Positions 44,800 to 55,877 of a DNA stretch of 64,000 bases are shown piece after piece. The stretch spans positions 62,001 through 126,000 of the forward strand of contig JAKJXP020000020.1 of NCBI GenBank assembly GCA_022225965.2. Direction: 5' to 3'. Positions within the stretch are counted from its first letter, which is position 1, and each line of letters begins with the position of its first letter. Position numbers and translations under genes: made by a program. The notes below the pieces were generated by a model. The model was given only the letters and a program-made list of their open reading frames with translations, was not told the DNA's origin and did not search any database. The stretch comes from Diatrype stigma. Lineage: Eukaryota > Ascomycota > Sordariomycetes > Xylariales > Diatrypaceae.

Positions 44800-45945
44800 A
44801 TGGGGAAGAAGATCATGATCTTTGCTGGTGCGCCTGAGAATTCTGCGCTGGAGTGGGAGGGTGTTCAGCTTCTGGATCATTTCTTGGGTCCACTGGCTGC
44901 TTTTTCGAAACAACCAGAACTATCTTCGCCACTACCAGCTGGAACCGACCCTGCGTCTAGCTCGGATAATGCGCTCTGGAGATCCATTCCCTTGCACAGG
45001 GCCCGGTTGGAGTTTGGATTCTCGCAAGTTCACGAGATAGGAGATTGGCATTACGGCCACCCTGATTTCTTCGAGACTGCGTCCTTATCTGGTCAATCCG
45101 CTTCCGAGTTGCCTGCTTCGGGTCCCATGAGCCAAAGCATATTGCACGACTTTTATGATTACTCCCTGGCTATACACGATGATATTCCATCGTCTCAACT
45201 ACCACCCGGATCCGGCTCCTTCAATACAACTACCTCTTCATTCAACACTACAGATGGTATTAGCATCGACGACTCTAGAGGAGGAGCTGGTTCCTCTCCG
45301 GCCCACGATGTATCTGCACTTGAGACATCTCATCTAAGCGACCTAGAAGATATACCCAAGGCTTCCTACCTCGAGTCCATCTCGCCACAAACTATGACCG
45401 TGAACCTTATCGTGGGTATCATATCTATCGCAGAACCACGAACAGTGAAGACTAGATGGGGCTCATCCAAAACTTTAGTCGAACTGCTAGTTGGGGATGA
45501 GACTAAGTCGGGATTTACCATCACCTTCTGGCTCCCGTCAGAGTCCGACTCGAAGCCTCAGGATAGCAAAACAGCAGCAGCAACAACAGAAGTAGTGTTG
45601 AGGCGTCTCAGGAGGCAGGACATTGTATTGCTGAGAAACGTCGCACTCGGCGCGTTCATGAAAAAGGTGCATGGCCACAGCCTTAGAAAAGGGTTGACCA
45701 AAGTGAGTCTCCTTCACCGCAAGAAGCTGGATAAGGATGATATGGGAGGCCTTTATAGCATAAGACAGCTGTCTTCGAAGAACCCGGGCCACCCTCAAAT
45801 CATGAAGACAAAAAGGGTCTGGGAATGGGCCGTCAACTTTGTGGGCGGCGGCGGCGGCGGCGGAGGTACAAGCCTTGGAAAGAGGAAAGGCCAAGGTGGC
45901 AGGAGCTTGAGGAGTTGGGACGTACCACCACCTGATACCCAGTGA
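44800..45945 (+). CDS. Uncharacterised fungal protein with a possible C-terminal OB-fold
   Basis: One exon of 381 residues from the Met at 44800. The frame is open further upstream but without another Met, and the sequence beginning MGKKIMIFAGAPENSALEWE looks like a genuine conserved N-terminus. Residues about 100-200 are Ser/Thr/Pro-rich. From about 200 a beta-rich region (TMTVNLIVGIISIAEPRTVK, then SSKTLVELLVGDETKSGFTI) looks like an OB-fold of the kind in single-stranded-DNA-binding proteins; this is my structural guess. A Gly run at about 350-357 comes from a GGC repeat, and the tail is basic. No family name is recognised. It lies beyond the hAT relic and is divergent from ndc80. A separate upstream exon is possible. 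Confidence 0.7.
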   Translation: MGKKIMIFAGAPENSALEWEGVQLLDHFLGPLAAFSKQPELSSPLPAGTDPASSSDNALWRSIPLHRARLEFGFSQVHEIGDWHYGHPDFFETASLSGQSASELPASGPMSQSILHDFYDYSLAIHDDIPSSQLPPGSGSFNTTTSSFNTTDGISIDDSRGGAGSSPAHDVSALETSHLSDLEDIPKASYLESISPQTMTVNLIVGIISIAEPRTVKTRWGSSKTLVELLVGDETKSGFTITFWLPSESDSKPQDSKTAAATTEVVLRRLRRQDIVLLRNVALGAFMKKVHGHSLRKGLTKVSLLHRKKLDKDDMGGLYSIRQLSSKNPGHPQIMKTKRVWEWAVNFVGGGGGGGGTSLGKRKGQGGRSLRSWDVPPPDTQ

Positions 45946-46290
45946 GGCGTTTTGGAAAGTGGCCTATTGGAATTGGATCATGCGGCACGCCTATTACGTG
46001 CATAAGCGTTCAGGAGTTCTCATGGATTTGAACTTTTGCGCTTTGGAGTTCAGTATCTGTTCCAACGGCCTGTATAAAAGGACCTGTGATAAACCTATTG
46101 CCCACACAAGCAGCTGATTTCCCAAGTTTGCAATGTCTAACAACCTTTCCAAGATCAATGATACCACGAGACATAAAAAAATCCAAGAAAGTTCGTTCTG
46201 ATTCGCTCGTATTTTCAGGCGCCTTCAAATCACTTTCCCTCCCTAACTCGGATGGCCACCTGGTTGGTTGAGTTCAATGTTCCGCTTATA
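45946..46290. other. Convergent intergenic region between the OB-fold and Zn2Cys6 genes
   Basis: This is 345 bases of AT-rich sequence serving as 3' region for both genes. No coding feature is supported. Confidence 0.6.
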
Positions 46291-48238
46291 TCAGCGACCA
46301 ACATCGCAATGTTCCAACCCTATGCGGAGCCGTTCTTCCGCGTGCACCGGCCAGTTATCGTCGTTGCCGTCGTCCTGCCATCGCATCTTTTTCTCTTGTA
46401 CGTATCGCAGCGCGGCGCGGACGATATACGAGTAGGTCGGGGCCAAAGTCACGCATAGGTGCCGATCCCCCTTGTCCTTGGCCATATGCGAGTCGACAAT
46501 GTCGATTACCATATTCGTGACGGCGTCGAGCGCCATGCGCGAGCCCCTGTACCACTCCTCCTCCTGGAGCTGGGACTCGGACGAGGCGTTGATAGCCTGC
46601 GAGGCCTGGCTGAGTATGTGCCAGTGTAGTGTGTATAGGGACCTATAAGGGGGGTCTCCCCCCCTTCTCGTTAGTAACAGTACTTGCTGAAACAAAAGTG
46701 AGATGATGCCGAAGGCGCCTATTCACTTCATAAATGATTAGGACCAACCTGATAGTGATAGTGAGCGCCTCGCAAAAGACGCCATCTTCCCCCTCGCACT
46801 GCTTCAGGAGCAGTCCCAGGAACACCTGGAGGGCGGCATCGAGTCCCTGGAGGTGCAGCAGTCTAGCACCCAGGTTCGGGATGTTGAAGCCTTTGAGGAT
46901 CTTGTCGAGGAGGCAGGCCGCTTGGGCGGCGCGGCCGAAACCTCGGACGTCCACGCAGCTCAGGCTGGAGACGGGGACGGGCACATAGTAGGGTACCGAT
47001 CCGGGATCTGCCGAAGTGTCCTCTATCCCTTTGTTTAGGATCTCCGGCTCGACGGGAAGCCAGGCATCGCCGCTGGGGAAGACGGTGACCAGAGGTTGGT
47101 CGCAGACCGTTGCTTCGCAGAAGAATAACCTGCCGGGAAAGAAAAACAACCGACGAAATTAGTGACAATTCTCTACGTAAATATATGGTCTCACCGAAGG
47201 CTCTCCATCTGGACGGATCAGAACTAAGCAAGGGGAGGGGGCGGGGGGTCCAGGAGTATCAATTTACCGTTCGCAGATGACTATTGCCCACCACGTATTA
47301 GCGGCTTCCTCAGCTTCCAGCCGAAGATCCGCACCTATTCCTCCCGCAGCAGCAACAGCAGCAGATCTGGTCCTCGGGGTACCACCCTCCGGTAGCATCC
47401 GTGGTGCCAGCCCACGATCACGACGCCGCATGTGGTGGATGCGGGCCGCGTAGGCCATGCGGGCACAACCCGCGATGGACACCAGCGCCTCGCCAGGACG
47501 GCCATGCGTATACTCGTACACGGCCAGCAGGAGGCCGGCCTGGACCAGGGACACCGAGGGCGGCGGCCCGAAGAGCACCTGCGCCTGGGCCAGGAGCGAC
47601 TTGGCGGTTAGGTATAGGGACTCCTGCTGCCGCGCCGCTCCCTCGGAAAGAGGCAGCGTGATGAGACAGATGCTCAGCAGCAGGACGGAAAAGCCAGCAG
47701 GGGGTGTTGGTGTCGCGCCCGCGCCCATTAGCGTGACGCTGCTGCTGCTGCTAATACTGTCGTGAAAGCGCGCGCGGGACACGAAGGGCAGGAACTGATG
47801 GATGCCCTGGAAGTAGCGCGCGCTCAAGTCATCGACGGACTGGCCCGTCTCGCATATGAGGCGGTGCACCTCGAGATACAGGCTAGCCTCGGACGCGGCT
47901 GCTGGATCTACTGCTGGGTAGGCTTTTGTATATGGCGAGAGCAAGGTGTTGCCGTTGCTGCCATGGCCAAGGCCAAGGGCAGGGAATGCATGATCCCTGG
48001 GCCGCTGCGGCCGGATGGTTTCGTAGCAACAGCTCTGTCCTTTCCTGTATCGCGATTTAGTCTCAGGGGGTTTCTTCTCCTTCAAACTCCGAGGCGGCTC
48101 TTACCGGAAACAGTACCCGCACTTCGGTAGCGCCTTGTTGCACTTCTTCTTGCGGGCCTTGCAGTTGGCGCAGACCTGGGCGGCGCGAGTTGGAGGTGGT
48201 TGAGGTCCCTGGGAACGGCCGCCGTCGTCGGCCGCCAT
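46291..48238 (-). CDS. Zn2Cys6 fungal transcription factor
   Basis: Four exons, 48238-48105, 48044-47268, 47129-46749 and 46642-46291, sum to 1644 bases (547 residues). The DNA-binding cluster has cysteines at 23, 26, 33, 40, 43 and 50 in the canonical C-X2-C-X6-C-X6-C-X2-C-X6-C spacing, with a basic stretch KARKKK. A 60-base intron splits it between residues 44 and 45. The central fungal transcription-factor region includes LYLEVHRLICETGQSVDDLS, SARYFQGIHQFLPFVSR and EAANTWWAIVICERLFFCEA, the last across an intron. The third intron has a TACTAAC branch site and restores frame into SLYTLHWHILSQASQAI. Such proteins bind CGG-type half-sites and often regulate neighbouring genes. The nearest divergent gene is the monooxygenase starting 1.7 kb away. 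Targets are unknown. Confidence 0.87.
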
Positions 48239-49904
48239 CGTGACGGGTTTGAATGGGCGGTAGGTAGTTACATGGTCGAAGCCGTGTGTGTATCTTGGTG
48301 AGGATCGCTCCTAATGGGGATTATATAAGACAGAAACCACCGCCAAAGGTGATTTATAATACAAAATGCTTATGCCTGCTTTAAGGAGGCGCTTGGTCTG
48401 TCCGCCAATCAAAGCCGTGATATTGGCGGCCGCCGATGGGTCTTTTATATCCGCCACTACTTTAGGGGGCCCGGGGGATTATGCGATGTGCCACGACCGC
48501 CTCAACAACACAAGAAGATTGATATTGGAATTATATAAGAAATTATTGTCTGTGACTGTCCACGATAGACCATCCCCTAGCTCCTGAGAATAGCAGCCAG
48601 AACAAGTCAACTTGAGATTTTGCAGCAGTAATGAATAGGGATCCATGGGCTAGTCCCCTTGGACTCCATCACGAAGTTGATATCCGGCATGGCGCTGAAG
48701 GTGGGCTTCTAATCCACTTCGGCCTTATATACAATCTCCATAACAACGTGGTGCTTTATAGGGAATTTAGGAGAAGACCAGTAATTATCCTGGATGCATG
48801 TCATAGTGAGGCTTTGGTTTCGGGCCGAACCTCGCCCCTCTCTAGCGGTCCGAACCGGGCAAATCAATGTCATATTCAAGTATCGGCGTAGGTATGGAGT
48901 CGAGGAGACCAACACAAAAGTACACACTTGATTAAGAACCTAGCCTTTGATATCTTGACTGACAGCGAGTTTGAAGATACTGTTTTACTATGAGTAACGC
49001 TTTGCTCGAACCCCCTTTCGACTTGCCGGTATATTAACCGAATGGCCTCCAGCACATTTCCCCGCACTCTTCCAAACCGGTATGAAGGATAGGTGACCCC
49101 TCCTTCACACCCACGAATGTACCATGCATGCTATGAAGAGTAATCTTATGACATGGATAGAAATTCCCTTGAACCTTCTTCTGGGAAACTCATAGGATGT
49201 ATGTATGCTAGAGAGAAATAGTAGTTTAATTCCTGCCAAATGCCTTGGTGGTAGGACATCGAGTGGGAGGCACCGGGCTATATTTATAACTGGGAATTAC
49301 TCAGCTGCGTACATATATGCATGATGTGTTACCTACGCCCCCAGACACGGAATGCTCTTGCTTGCATATACAGGTCATCTACGGAAGATCTACATACCTT
49401 CGGGGGTGGGATATGCATTCAGGGTAGCGTCTGGTTTTAACTCGCAGATGTTTGAGGTCTGGCAAGCCAAGCTTCTTCAGGGGTATCACTAGAGACGAAG
49501 ACCGTCGACGACAATGGAGGACAACCAATCATCCCTGCGGCCGTATCCGCATTCGTGCGTGACACTTGCTTATAAAGGGCAGTTCGGGCATGCAGGCCTC
49601 GCGAGATGTATGTGCGAAGGTACCTCGAATCGTATGGACGGTATGTATTCCATCGCCTCGGATTTCCTCTGTAGTACACAGCTCGGCATGTTTCATTGAA
49701 GGGGTGATTGATCACTAAACACTACTTAGTCATGATAATGGTAGGATATTTCTGTCCAGTAGGAATATAAGACGTCCGGTACCGCCGCCAAATTAGGGTA
49801 TCAAAAGTATAAGAGGGGCAACACAGCACGAATTCTTCGAACTTTAAAGCGAACTCTCAGATTCCACACGTGATACTTTGACGATTAAAACCTAGCGAAT
49901 CGCA
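48239..49904. promoter_or_regulatory. Divergent intergenic region between the transcription factor and monooxygenase genes
   Basis: These 1.67 kb contain the presumed promoters of both genes. Short frames at 48366-48587, 48631-48891 and 49437-49715 have no recognisable motifs. GGCCGCCGATGGG and GGGGGCCCGGGGG G+C-rich islands lie near 48428-48476 inside otherwise mixed sequence. I saw no clear inverted CGG pair that I could call an operator. Confidence 0.4.
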
Positions 49905-51601
49905 ATGCCCCTTCAAGTGATCATTGTAGGCGCAGGAATTGGTGGTCTTTGCGCTGCTGTTGCATTGCAGCAAGCTGGTCATTCGGTGAAGGTCAGCAAA
50001 ATGACGAAGAAGACGCCAATAGAATGGTTCCATAATCTACTCTACCAGAAGAGCTAACAGTAATGTATAGATATTTGAACGATCTGGTTTCGCTGGCGAA
50101 GTGGGCGCTGCTCTTTTGATCACCCCGAACGGCGAGCGTGTACTTTCTCGCCTAGGGTTCGACTTCAAGAGGGCGCGAGCCGATGACATGCTCACCTTTG
50201 AAGTCTTAGATGGCGTTACCTTCAAGCAGTTACACCATGCTGACCTGGTAAATGCTCGCGAAGAATTCGGGGCTCCCTTGTATACAGTTCATCGCGTGGA
50301 TCTACACAACGAGCTGCTGCGTCTGACCTCGGCTCTAGACCTGTGCCTATCCTCAAAAGTAGTGGCAGCCAATGCGGAGCAAGGGTTCATTGTTCTTGAG
50401 GATGGCTCACGGCATTACGCTGACCTCATCGTTGGAGCAGATGGGCTACATTCGGTGATGAGAGGTGTGGTTCTGGGCGATCAAGATGCGGCGAGGTCTA
50501 CTCCGTCAGCCTTCAGTGCTTTTCGCTTCATGATCCCTACTTCGAAGCTGGAGAACGACCCGCACTTCATCGAGCTGATGAGGGTGAAAGGGAGAGGGAA
50601 TAGCATATTGGCGGACACGACATGCCCTACAGAGCGACACATGGTGTGGTACACTTGTCGAAAGTATGCGTTACTCTTACCTACTTGTGAACATCCTCAT
50701 GTTAATACGCATACAGCGGACAAGTTCAAAACTTTGCGGGAATTCATGAAAGTCTTCAAACAGATGGCGATGGTAAGTCGAAACAAGAACAGAATCAAAT
50801 AACGCAACTCGTACTTACATGAAAAGAGCTAACTGAAGTAAATCAGACCTGAAAGCCCTTATGTTGGCCGAATTTGGCCATTACCACCCTAGTTTAGTCA
50901 ATATAATCAAGTAAGTGTTTAGTGACCTCGACTGTGACAATCAGACTTCATACTGACAAGAGGTCGAATACAGTTCGGCTCCGGATGTCACTGTGTGGCC
51001 ACTCTCCTACCACGACCCGCTTCCATTTTGGCATCGAGGGAAAGTGGTCCTGATCGGAGATGCCGCGCATCCCGTACGTTTTTATTCCCTCTCCTAATCC
51101 TTGTTCGAATATGGTAGCTTGGAAGTCTTATGCACAAAATGCAGATGCTCCCATTCGGTGCACAAGGAGCGAACCAAGCCATCGAAGACGCTGGGGCGCT
51201 TGGAGCGCTATTTAGCGGCGGCGAATCCGTGACAGATGTTCATAGTCGGCTTAGCCTCTTTGAACAGGTCCGCCGGCTGCGTGCTTCGAGGGTTCAATCT
51301 CTATCCAGAGTACGCCTTGGCAAAGAAAAGGAAGTAGAGGACCGAGTCCGGCTTTACGCCGACCCGCCTGATTCCGGTAAGTGTGACATCCATACAGGCT
51401 TGCAACGATAAGAAGAACGTGCTGACATATCTAACAGAAGTACCAACTTCATTTTCCGAGCGTCTGAGTCACGATTACAGGTAAGTCTCAGACGGCCAGC
51501 CTGTGCCTTCAAACTTCGGGACTCGAGCTGACTATCCTAGGGTGGACGTCTTTGCTGAGTGCAAGGAGACGCTGTCAAAGGAAGTTCTTGTGAACGCCTA
51601 A
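49905..51601 (+). CDS. FAD-dependent monooxygenase, salicylate hydroxylase-like
   Basis: Eight exons, 49905-49991, 50071-50663, 50717-50772, 50847-50910, 50974-51073, 51145-51376, 51438-51480 and 51541-51601, sum to 1236 bases (411 residues). Every join keeps frame and restores family motifs. The N-terminal dinucleotide fold reads [20 protein letters not shown], the DG motif is [13 protein letters not shown], and the GD motif is [10 protein letters not shown] followed after an intron by [20 protein letters not shown]. These are group A flavoprotein hydroxylase features. The enzyme should use NAD(P)H and oxygen to hydroxylate or epoxidise a small, often aromatic, substrate. Length fits the family (about 400-450). 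No membrane segment is obvious. It lies divergent from the Zn2Cys6 gene, which may regulate it; the substrate is unknown. Confidence 0.9.
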
Positions 51602-52367
51602 CACTACGACTTTGCTTTCTGAGGAGATGTCTATGGTTTGATGTTTTGATTCCATGCAAAACTTCTCTCCATAGCTGCTATTCGATATTGACGGGGTTCA
51701 CGTCTGATCGAAGAAATTACACGCAGCCTATTTAGTCATCACCAGCTAGCGTCAGGGGGTTGAAGGGACTTACGTCACATAGTGCTATTCACCACAATGA
51801 AGATAAGCCTTCCCTAGGGCCATCGTAATCAAATTGAAAAATTTCCAAGCACCTCGTATTTCTACCACTAGTCACCGGTACATGGTCAGGGATCTACTTA
51901 GAATTGGCTTTGTAGCTAGTTTCCAGATCAAGGAACCTATAAAATCCAGAGGTGAGATAGGGGGGCATGGATTACATAATACACTGATCGGCACCTAGTT
52001 AGTGGCTTGGCGCATAGTGTATAGCCTCCCCCCTTAAACCAGAAATGGATTCTTTTTCTTTTACGTGAAGATATATCTGATATTCCCGGTTTACTTCATA
52101 TTTGGTGGGACATGTCGATCTAGGGCATGATGGCCTTGGAGTGCATTAATCGCAACAAGAACTTGCACCGTAGTGTATTCAGAATGGCAAAATGTAGCAA
52201 TTCTTGATACCAAATGATCGTTCTAACTTGGTACCGGAAGACTGTTCCTGAACAAGCAGTTTGTTATGCACTTATATTTAGTCGTGCTTAGCCCCCCATT
52301 GTTCAAAGAAAAATACCACTTCTGACGTCTGTTGGACACGAACACAAGGGATAGCTATCCAAAGTCA
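51602..52367. other. Intergenic region between the monooxygenase and J-domain genes
   Basis: These 766 bases are AT-rich, with no recognisable repeat, RNA gene or coding frame. Confidence 0.6.
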
Positions 52368-53111
52368 ATGCTAGGCATGGCGGAGCCAACAATGGATCCG
52401 TTCAAAGTCTTGGGCGTAGACCCAGGGGCGGATCTCGTAACAATCAAGCAGGCTTATCGAAGACTTTGTTTAGAGTACCACCCTGACAAAGCCGGTCAGA
52501 CAAAGGAAAGTCATGGTGAGTTCATCAAGATCAACGAGGCTTACACCTTCTTGTGCAATCGGTTTGAAACCCCCCCGAAGAAGACCGACAGAAGCCCATT
52601 GTTACAGAGCTCTGAAAGCACAACAGGTCAGTCGCAATCCAAAGGGATCAGCAAGGCGGACCATGTGCCCCCTCTAGTGGTGCCATATCTGAACGTAGAG
52701 TTCAAGACTCGGGCCGAAACTGACGAGATGATGGATGATCTCAAAGCACACCTCAAGGAGTTCAAAAAGATTTTCGCGTCTATTTGCAGGCGATATGACA
52801 CCTACGCACGTATTATTGGAGATAATACGGACTGGTCCATGCCAGAGTCCATATCGCAGAATGCTAGGACGGCGAGGTTGCAAGCGCAAGAGCTCGAGCG
52901 GCAAACCATGGCAATACCCGAAAGCGATTGGGAAGACGTCCCCGAGATCAAACGCATTATAGCATCAGTTTCTTATCTCGGAGACCATTGCTGGGAGATG
53001 ATTAATAAGCTCGATGTGCTGGATAGAACATTGAGAGGCCTTGAGCTGGCTGTAGGAAAGGATATCCAGGTTGTGAAAATGCTATTCCAAGCCCAGGCTG
53101 CACGATGGTGA
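52368..53111 (+). CDS. J-domain (DnaJ-like) protein
   Basis: One exon of 247 residues if the Met at 52368 is used; Met codons at 52377 and 52392 are alternatives. Residues about 9-70 form a J domain: MDPFKVLGVDPGADLVTIKQ, then RRLCLEYHPDKAG with the HPD motif near residues 38-40, then INEAYTFLCN. J domains stimulate Hsp70 ATPase. No zinc-finger, glycine-rich or substrate-binding domain follows. The C-terminal 140 residues look helical (KAHLKEFKKIFASICRRYD, ISQNARTARLQAQELERQTM) with no known domain. The client is unknown. It follows the monooxygenase on the same strand but is a separate transcription unit by spacing. No intron is evident. Confidence 0.8.
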   Translation: MLGMAEPTMDPFKVLGVDPGADLVTIKQAYRRLCLEYHPDKAGQTKESHGEFIKINEAYTFLCNRFETPPKKTDRSPLLQSSESTTGQSQSKGISKADHVPPLVVPYLNVEFKTRAETDEMMDDLKAHLKEFKKIFASICRRYDTYARIIGDNTDWSMPESISQNARTARLQAQELERQTMAIPESDWEDVPEIKRIIASVSYLGDHCWEMINKLDVLDRTLRGLELAVGKDIQVVKMLFQAQAARW

Positions 53112-53836
53112 CATAATCGTTACAAGTCCCTCCTTGAAGCGGAGTTCCCGAGAAGGTTACATGTTACAGTGACAATGGCAACCCAGGTATGACAGTACAA
53201 TGGCCCCCAATGCTCTGCTGAATCTCCGAGAAAGAAGGCCATAAAGTCGTTCATGTTCAAGAAGTAACGTAGTTATATTGATTGTTAGGAGCGGCCGTGA
53301 AATTTGATCTTTCCCATTTACCAATACTTATGTTATCTACCCCTGTCAAACTATCCTCGGTAGTTCTCTCGACCTTGTCTTCATTTATAAGAGGGTATCA
53401 GTAGAACAAAGATTTAGTCCACGCCCCCCCTCATATGAACATCTCTAAAAGTCCAAGTATGATGAAAGGGGGTGAGGTCGCGTAGATCGAAACCACCCAA
53501 TCAAAGCAACAATCACAATGACAATGTGACGGGCAAGCATATCTATTGAAAGAAGCTACCCAAATTAGCTAGTATCATGCAGTAGAGCACAAATCTTGGA
53601 ACTGACCATACTTCAATAGTTACGCATGGGTCCTTTAGGCTTCACTCTGAGTGTCTTTGACTTGGTTAAGGCTTATGGCAAGTATCACGTTCACTACGAG
53701 AAACATAGCGCCGAGGTATGTATAAACAATGGAGGAAAGGTTTTGGTCAAATAACCATTGTACTATGTACTACGACATCTCAAGAAGTCTGTCATGACCT
53801 AAGAATCCATGTCTCTTGCGAGCGCACAGAAGCGGA
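53112..53836. other. Convergent intergenic region
   Basis: These 725 AT-rich bases lie between the J-domain and Skp1-like genes. No coding or RNA feature is recognised. Confidence 0.6.
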
Positions 53837-54424
53837 CTACGAACTATAGGCCCATTCATTATCCTCGCGAATCCGCTTCTCCTCTTCAGGTGCAAGGTCA
53901 GAAACCACACCCAAGATTTTCCGCATTTCCTCTGTCGTCTTACCCGTGAGTTTCACAGCCATAGTCTTACAGCACCGCTCGAACAGCACCTCGATTTCGA
54001 GATAGTTGGCAGCGTTGATAAGGTCGATGAGGTCATCCATACCAACATCTAGGAAGATTGAATCCCAGATTGGAACGTCAAGGTTCGCGACCGATTCTTG
54101 CCCGCGGTGGGTTGTCTGATAGGGCCTAGTTTCCTGTTTCCTCGCGGGGTGCTCCACCCACCAAGACGTAAACTCCTTCTCATCAGCAGTGTAAAAGTCG
54201 ACAATCTCTGCTCCATCACAGTACCTTTCGCACCACTCCAGCACCTTCTCCAAAACAGCACCAGAGCACCCGGGAATCGGAATGACCATCGTCGCTTCCA
54301 GCTCCGGGAGATCCTCAAGAAGCTCCCTTATTAGCCCTGAAGGAAGGACAACTTTGCGGTCCACGGTGAACTGCTCGGAGTCGTCCGACTGGAGGGTGAC
54401 CTTGGTAGAAGTAGTGATAGACAT
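53837..54424 (-). CDS. Divergent Skp1-like protein (SCF adaptor family)
   Basis: One exon of 195 residues from the Met at 54424. The N-terminus has the Skp1/BTB fold pattern KVTLQSDDSEQFTVDRKVVL followed by IPIPGCSGAVLEKVLEWCER. The C-terminal F-box-binding half reads DDLIDLINAANYLEIEVLFE, then GKTTEEMRKILGVVSDL and PEEEKRIREDNEWA, which match the Skp1 end closely. Canonical Skp1 is about 160-170 residues and is spliced and highly conserved. This copy is intronless and divergent: it has an enlarged middle (residues about 75-125) and lacks the usual CCKTVANMIKGK sequence, having CCKTMAVKLTGK instead. It is probably a paralogue rather than the essential Skp1. Whether it enters an SCF ligase with Cul1 and which F-box proteins it binds are unknown. 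Confidence 0.82.
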   Translation of the reverse strand: MSITTSTKVTLQSDDSEQFTVDRKVVLPSGLIRELLEDLPELEATMVIPIPGCSGAVLEKVLEWCERYCDGAEIVDFYTADEKEFTSWWVEHPARKQETRPYQTTHRGQESVANLDVPIWDSIFLDVGMDDLIDLINAANYLEIEVLFERCCKTMAVKLTGKTTEEMRKILGVVSDLAPEEEKRIREDNEWAYSS

Positions 54425-55877
54425 TGTTGGAAATGTAGAGGTAATTCGACCACTTAGATGTCTGAGTTGTGGAGTTGTGTGGATAATGATTGAGAGGATG
54501 TTCAGGACCCTAGCTGGGGACCCAAACATGCCTTATATGGCCCAAATGTTGCGCCGTTAGCGAAACATTTTCTATGTGATATGGAATAGCAACCTTGGTC
54601 CCTCTGAAAATTTGAAAACTGACAAACATGCTGTTCACTAATGAGACATAAAATGACGATAGGGGGGTTGGTTGCGGATATATTGCCTTTGTTCCAGGAT
54701 ACTACTATGAACAATTGGAATATGCCTATGCATCAATGTAGTGCCATACCCCAATCCTGAAAAATATCAACTACATGATTGAGTTCTAAGATATAATGAC
54801 AACAATAGAGTGTATCAGTGAACATGAGGGCCAGGTACAGCAAAGGGTGTTTCTAGAATTTCCATATGGCGGTCGATTCCTTTACACCAAGTAATAACGA
54901 AACAATGTCTAGCCTGATGTTATTATCATAACAAAGCCGCACAGATTTTCCTCATTCCCAAGCTAACAAGGAAGGGAAATTTAAACAAAGGACTCTATTG
55001 TGATTTAACGAAGTGAAGCAAATGCTGTCAGCTTGGATCTCTAGATAAATAGTGGGCCGCTAGCGCTGAGGAAAGAAAGGGGGAAGAGGAGGGTCGTAAG
55101 GTACCATATAGTACCTAGGTAGTAAACAGTATCTAGAGATAAGAGATACTTCGCTACAATGTTCGCAGTTAAGAGGAGAGAAATATTGAATTGGCAGGAT
55201 CGTCAGCTTTACCATGGCGTTTGCCGTTGTAACCCTACCTTTCCCTATTGGCTTATCAATAGCCTCTCATGTTACTGACTAATTGAACCCCAAGAGGTCG
55301 CATGCGGTCCCGAGAGGTTAGCAAGTCAAGCCCCTGTAAGCATGCCGATACCGACAGATAGGTCGGACAGGGTGGGCGAAGCATGTGGCGTCGGCGTCGT
55401 GACGTTTTGGTGCTGTTTCTTACGAACACCGTTCCTTTTCAGAATTGAACATAACACACGGCTGAAACAGCCTTGAAGAAGCTGATTAGAACCGTGGGGT
55501 TGAACAATCTCCCGAGAAATACTTGCATTTTCGAGTCGTATATGTCTCACCAAGATATGAGGAAGCCGTCGGTGGTCATCTTTTAGTAACAAAGCCACAC
55601 ATTGGCGACTGGTGAAGGGTTCCCGTTCGGGGTGTTCAGGGACATAATGGTAAGACAAAGTCGCCATAAATACCGGAGCCTGCTTGTGTGTAACATGATG
55701 TGCATGAACGCTATAATCCTTCGTGGTAGTATAAGACTCCAGGACCATGACCCCGGGAGGGGAGAGCTTTCAGACGTTAATATAGCCGAAAAGTCTTCTT
55801 CTCCCTGGACCATCCACAGCCTCTTTCCTTCTGGACTAGAACTTCACGATCCAGATTGTATATCCAATTAGGGCAAC
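54425..55877. other. 1.45-kb intergenic region with one TACCTAGGTA palindrome
   Basis: The left end is the presumed promoter of the Skp1-like gene. A TACCTAGGTA palindrome lies at 55112-55121. A 140-codon minus frame at 55326-55748 has no recognisable domain, and its only Met-initiated reading has no support, so it is not called. The right end should hold the promoter of the receptor-like gene. Confidence 0.5.
55112..55121. repeat. TACCTAGGTA palindrome, copy 4
   Basis: An exact copy about 690 bases upstream of the Skp1-like gene start. Confidence 0.9.

Noticed and set aside
55326..55748. 140-codon minus-strand frame upstream of the receptor-like gene
   Set aside because: No recognisable domain and only an open frame as evidence.
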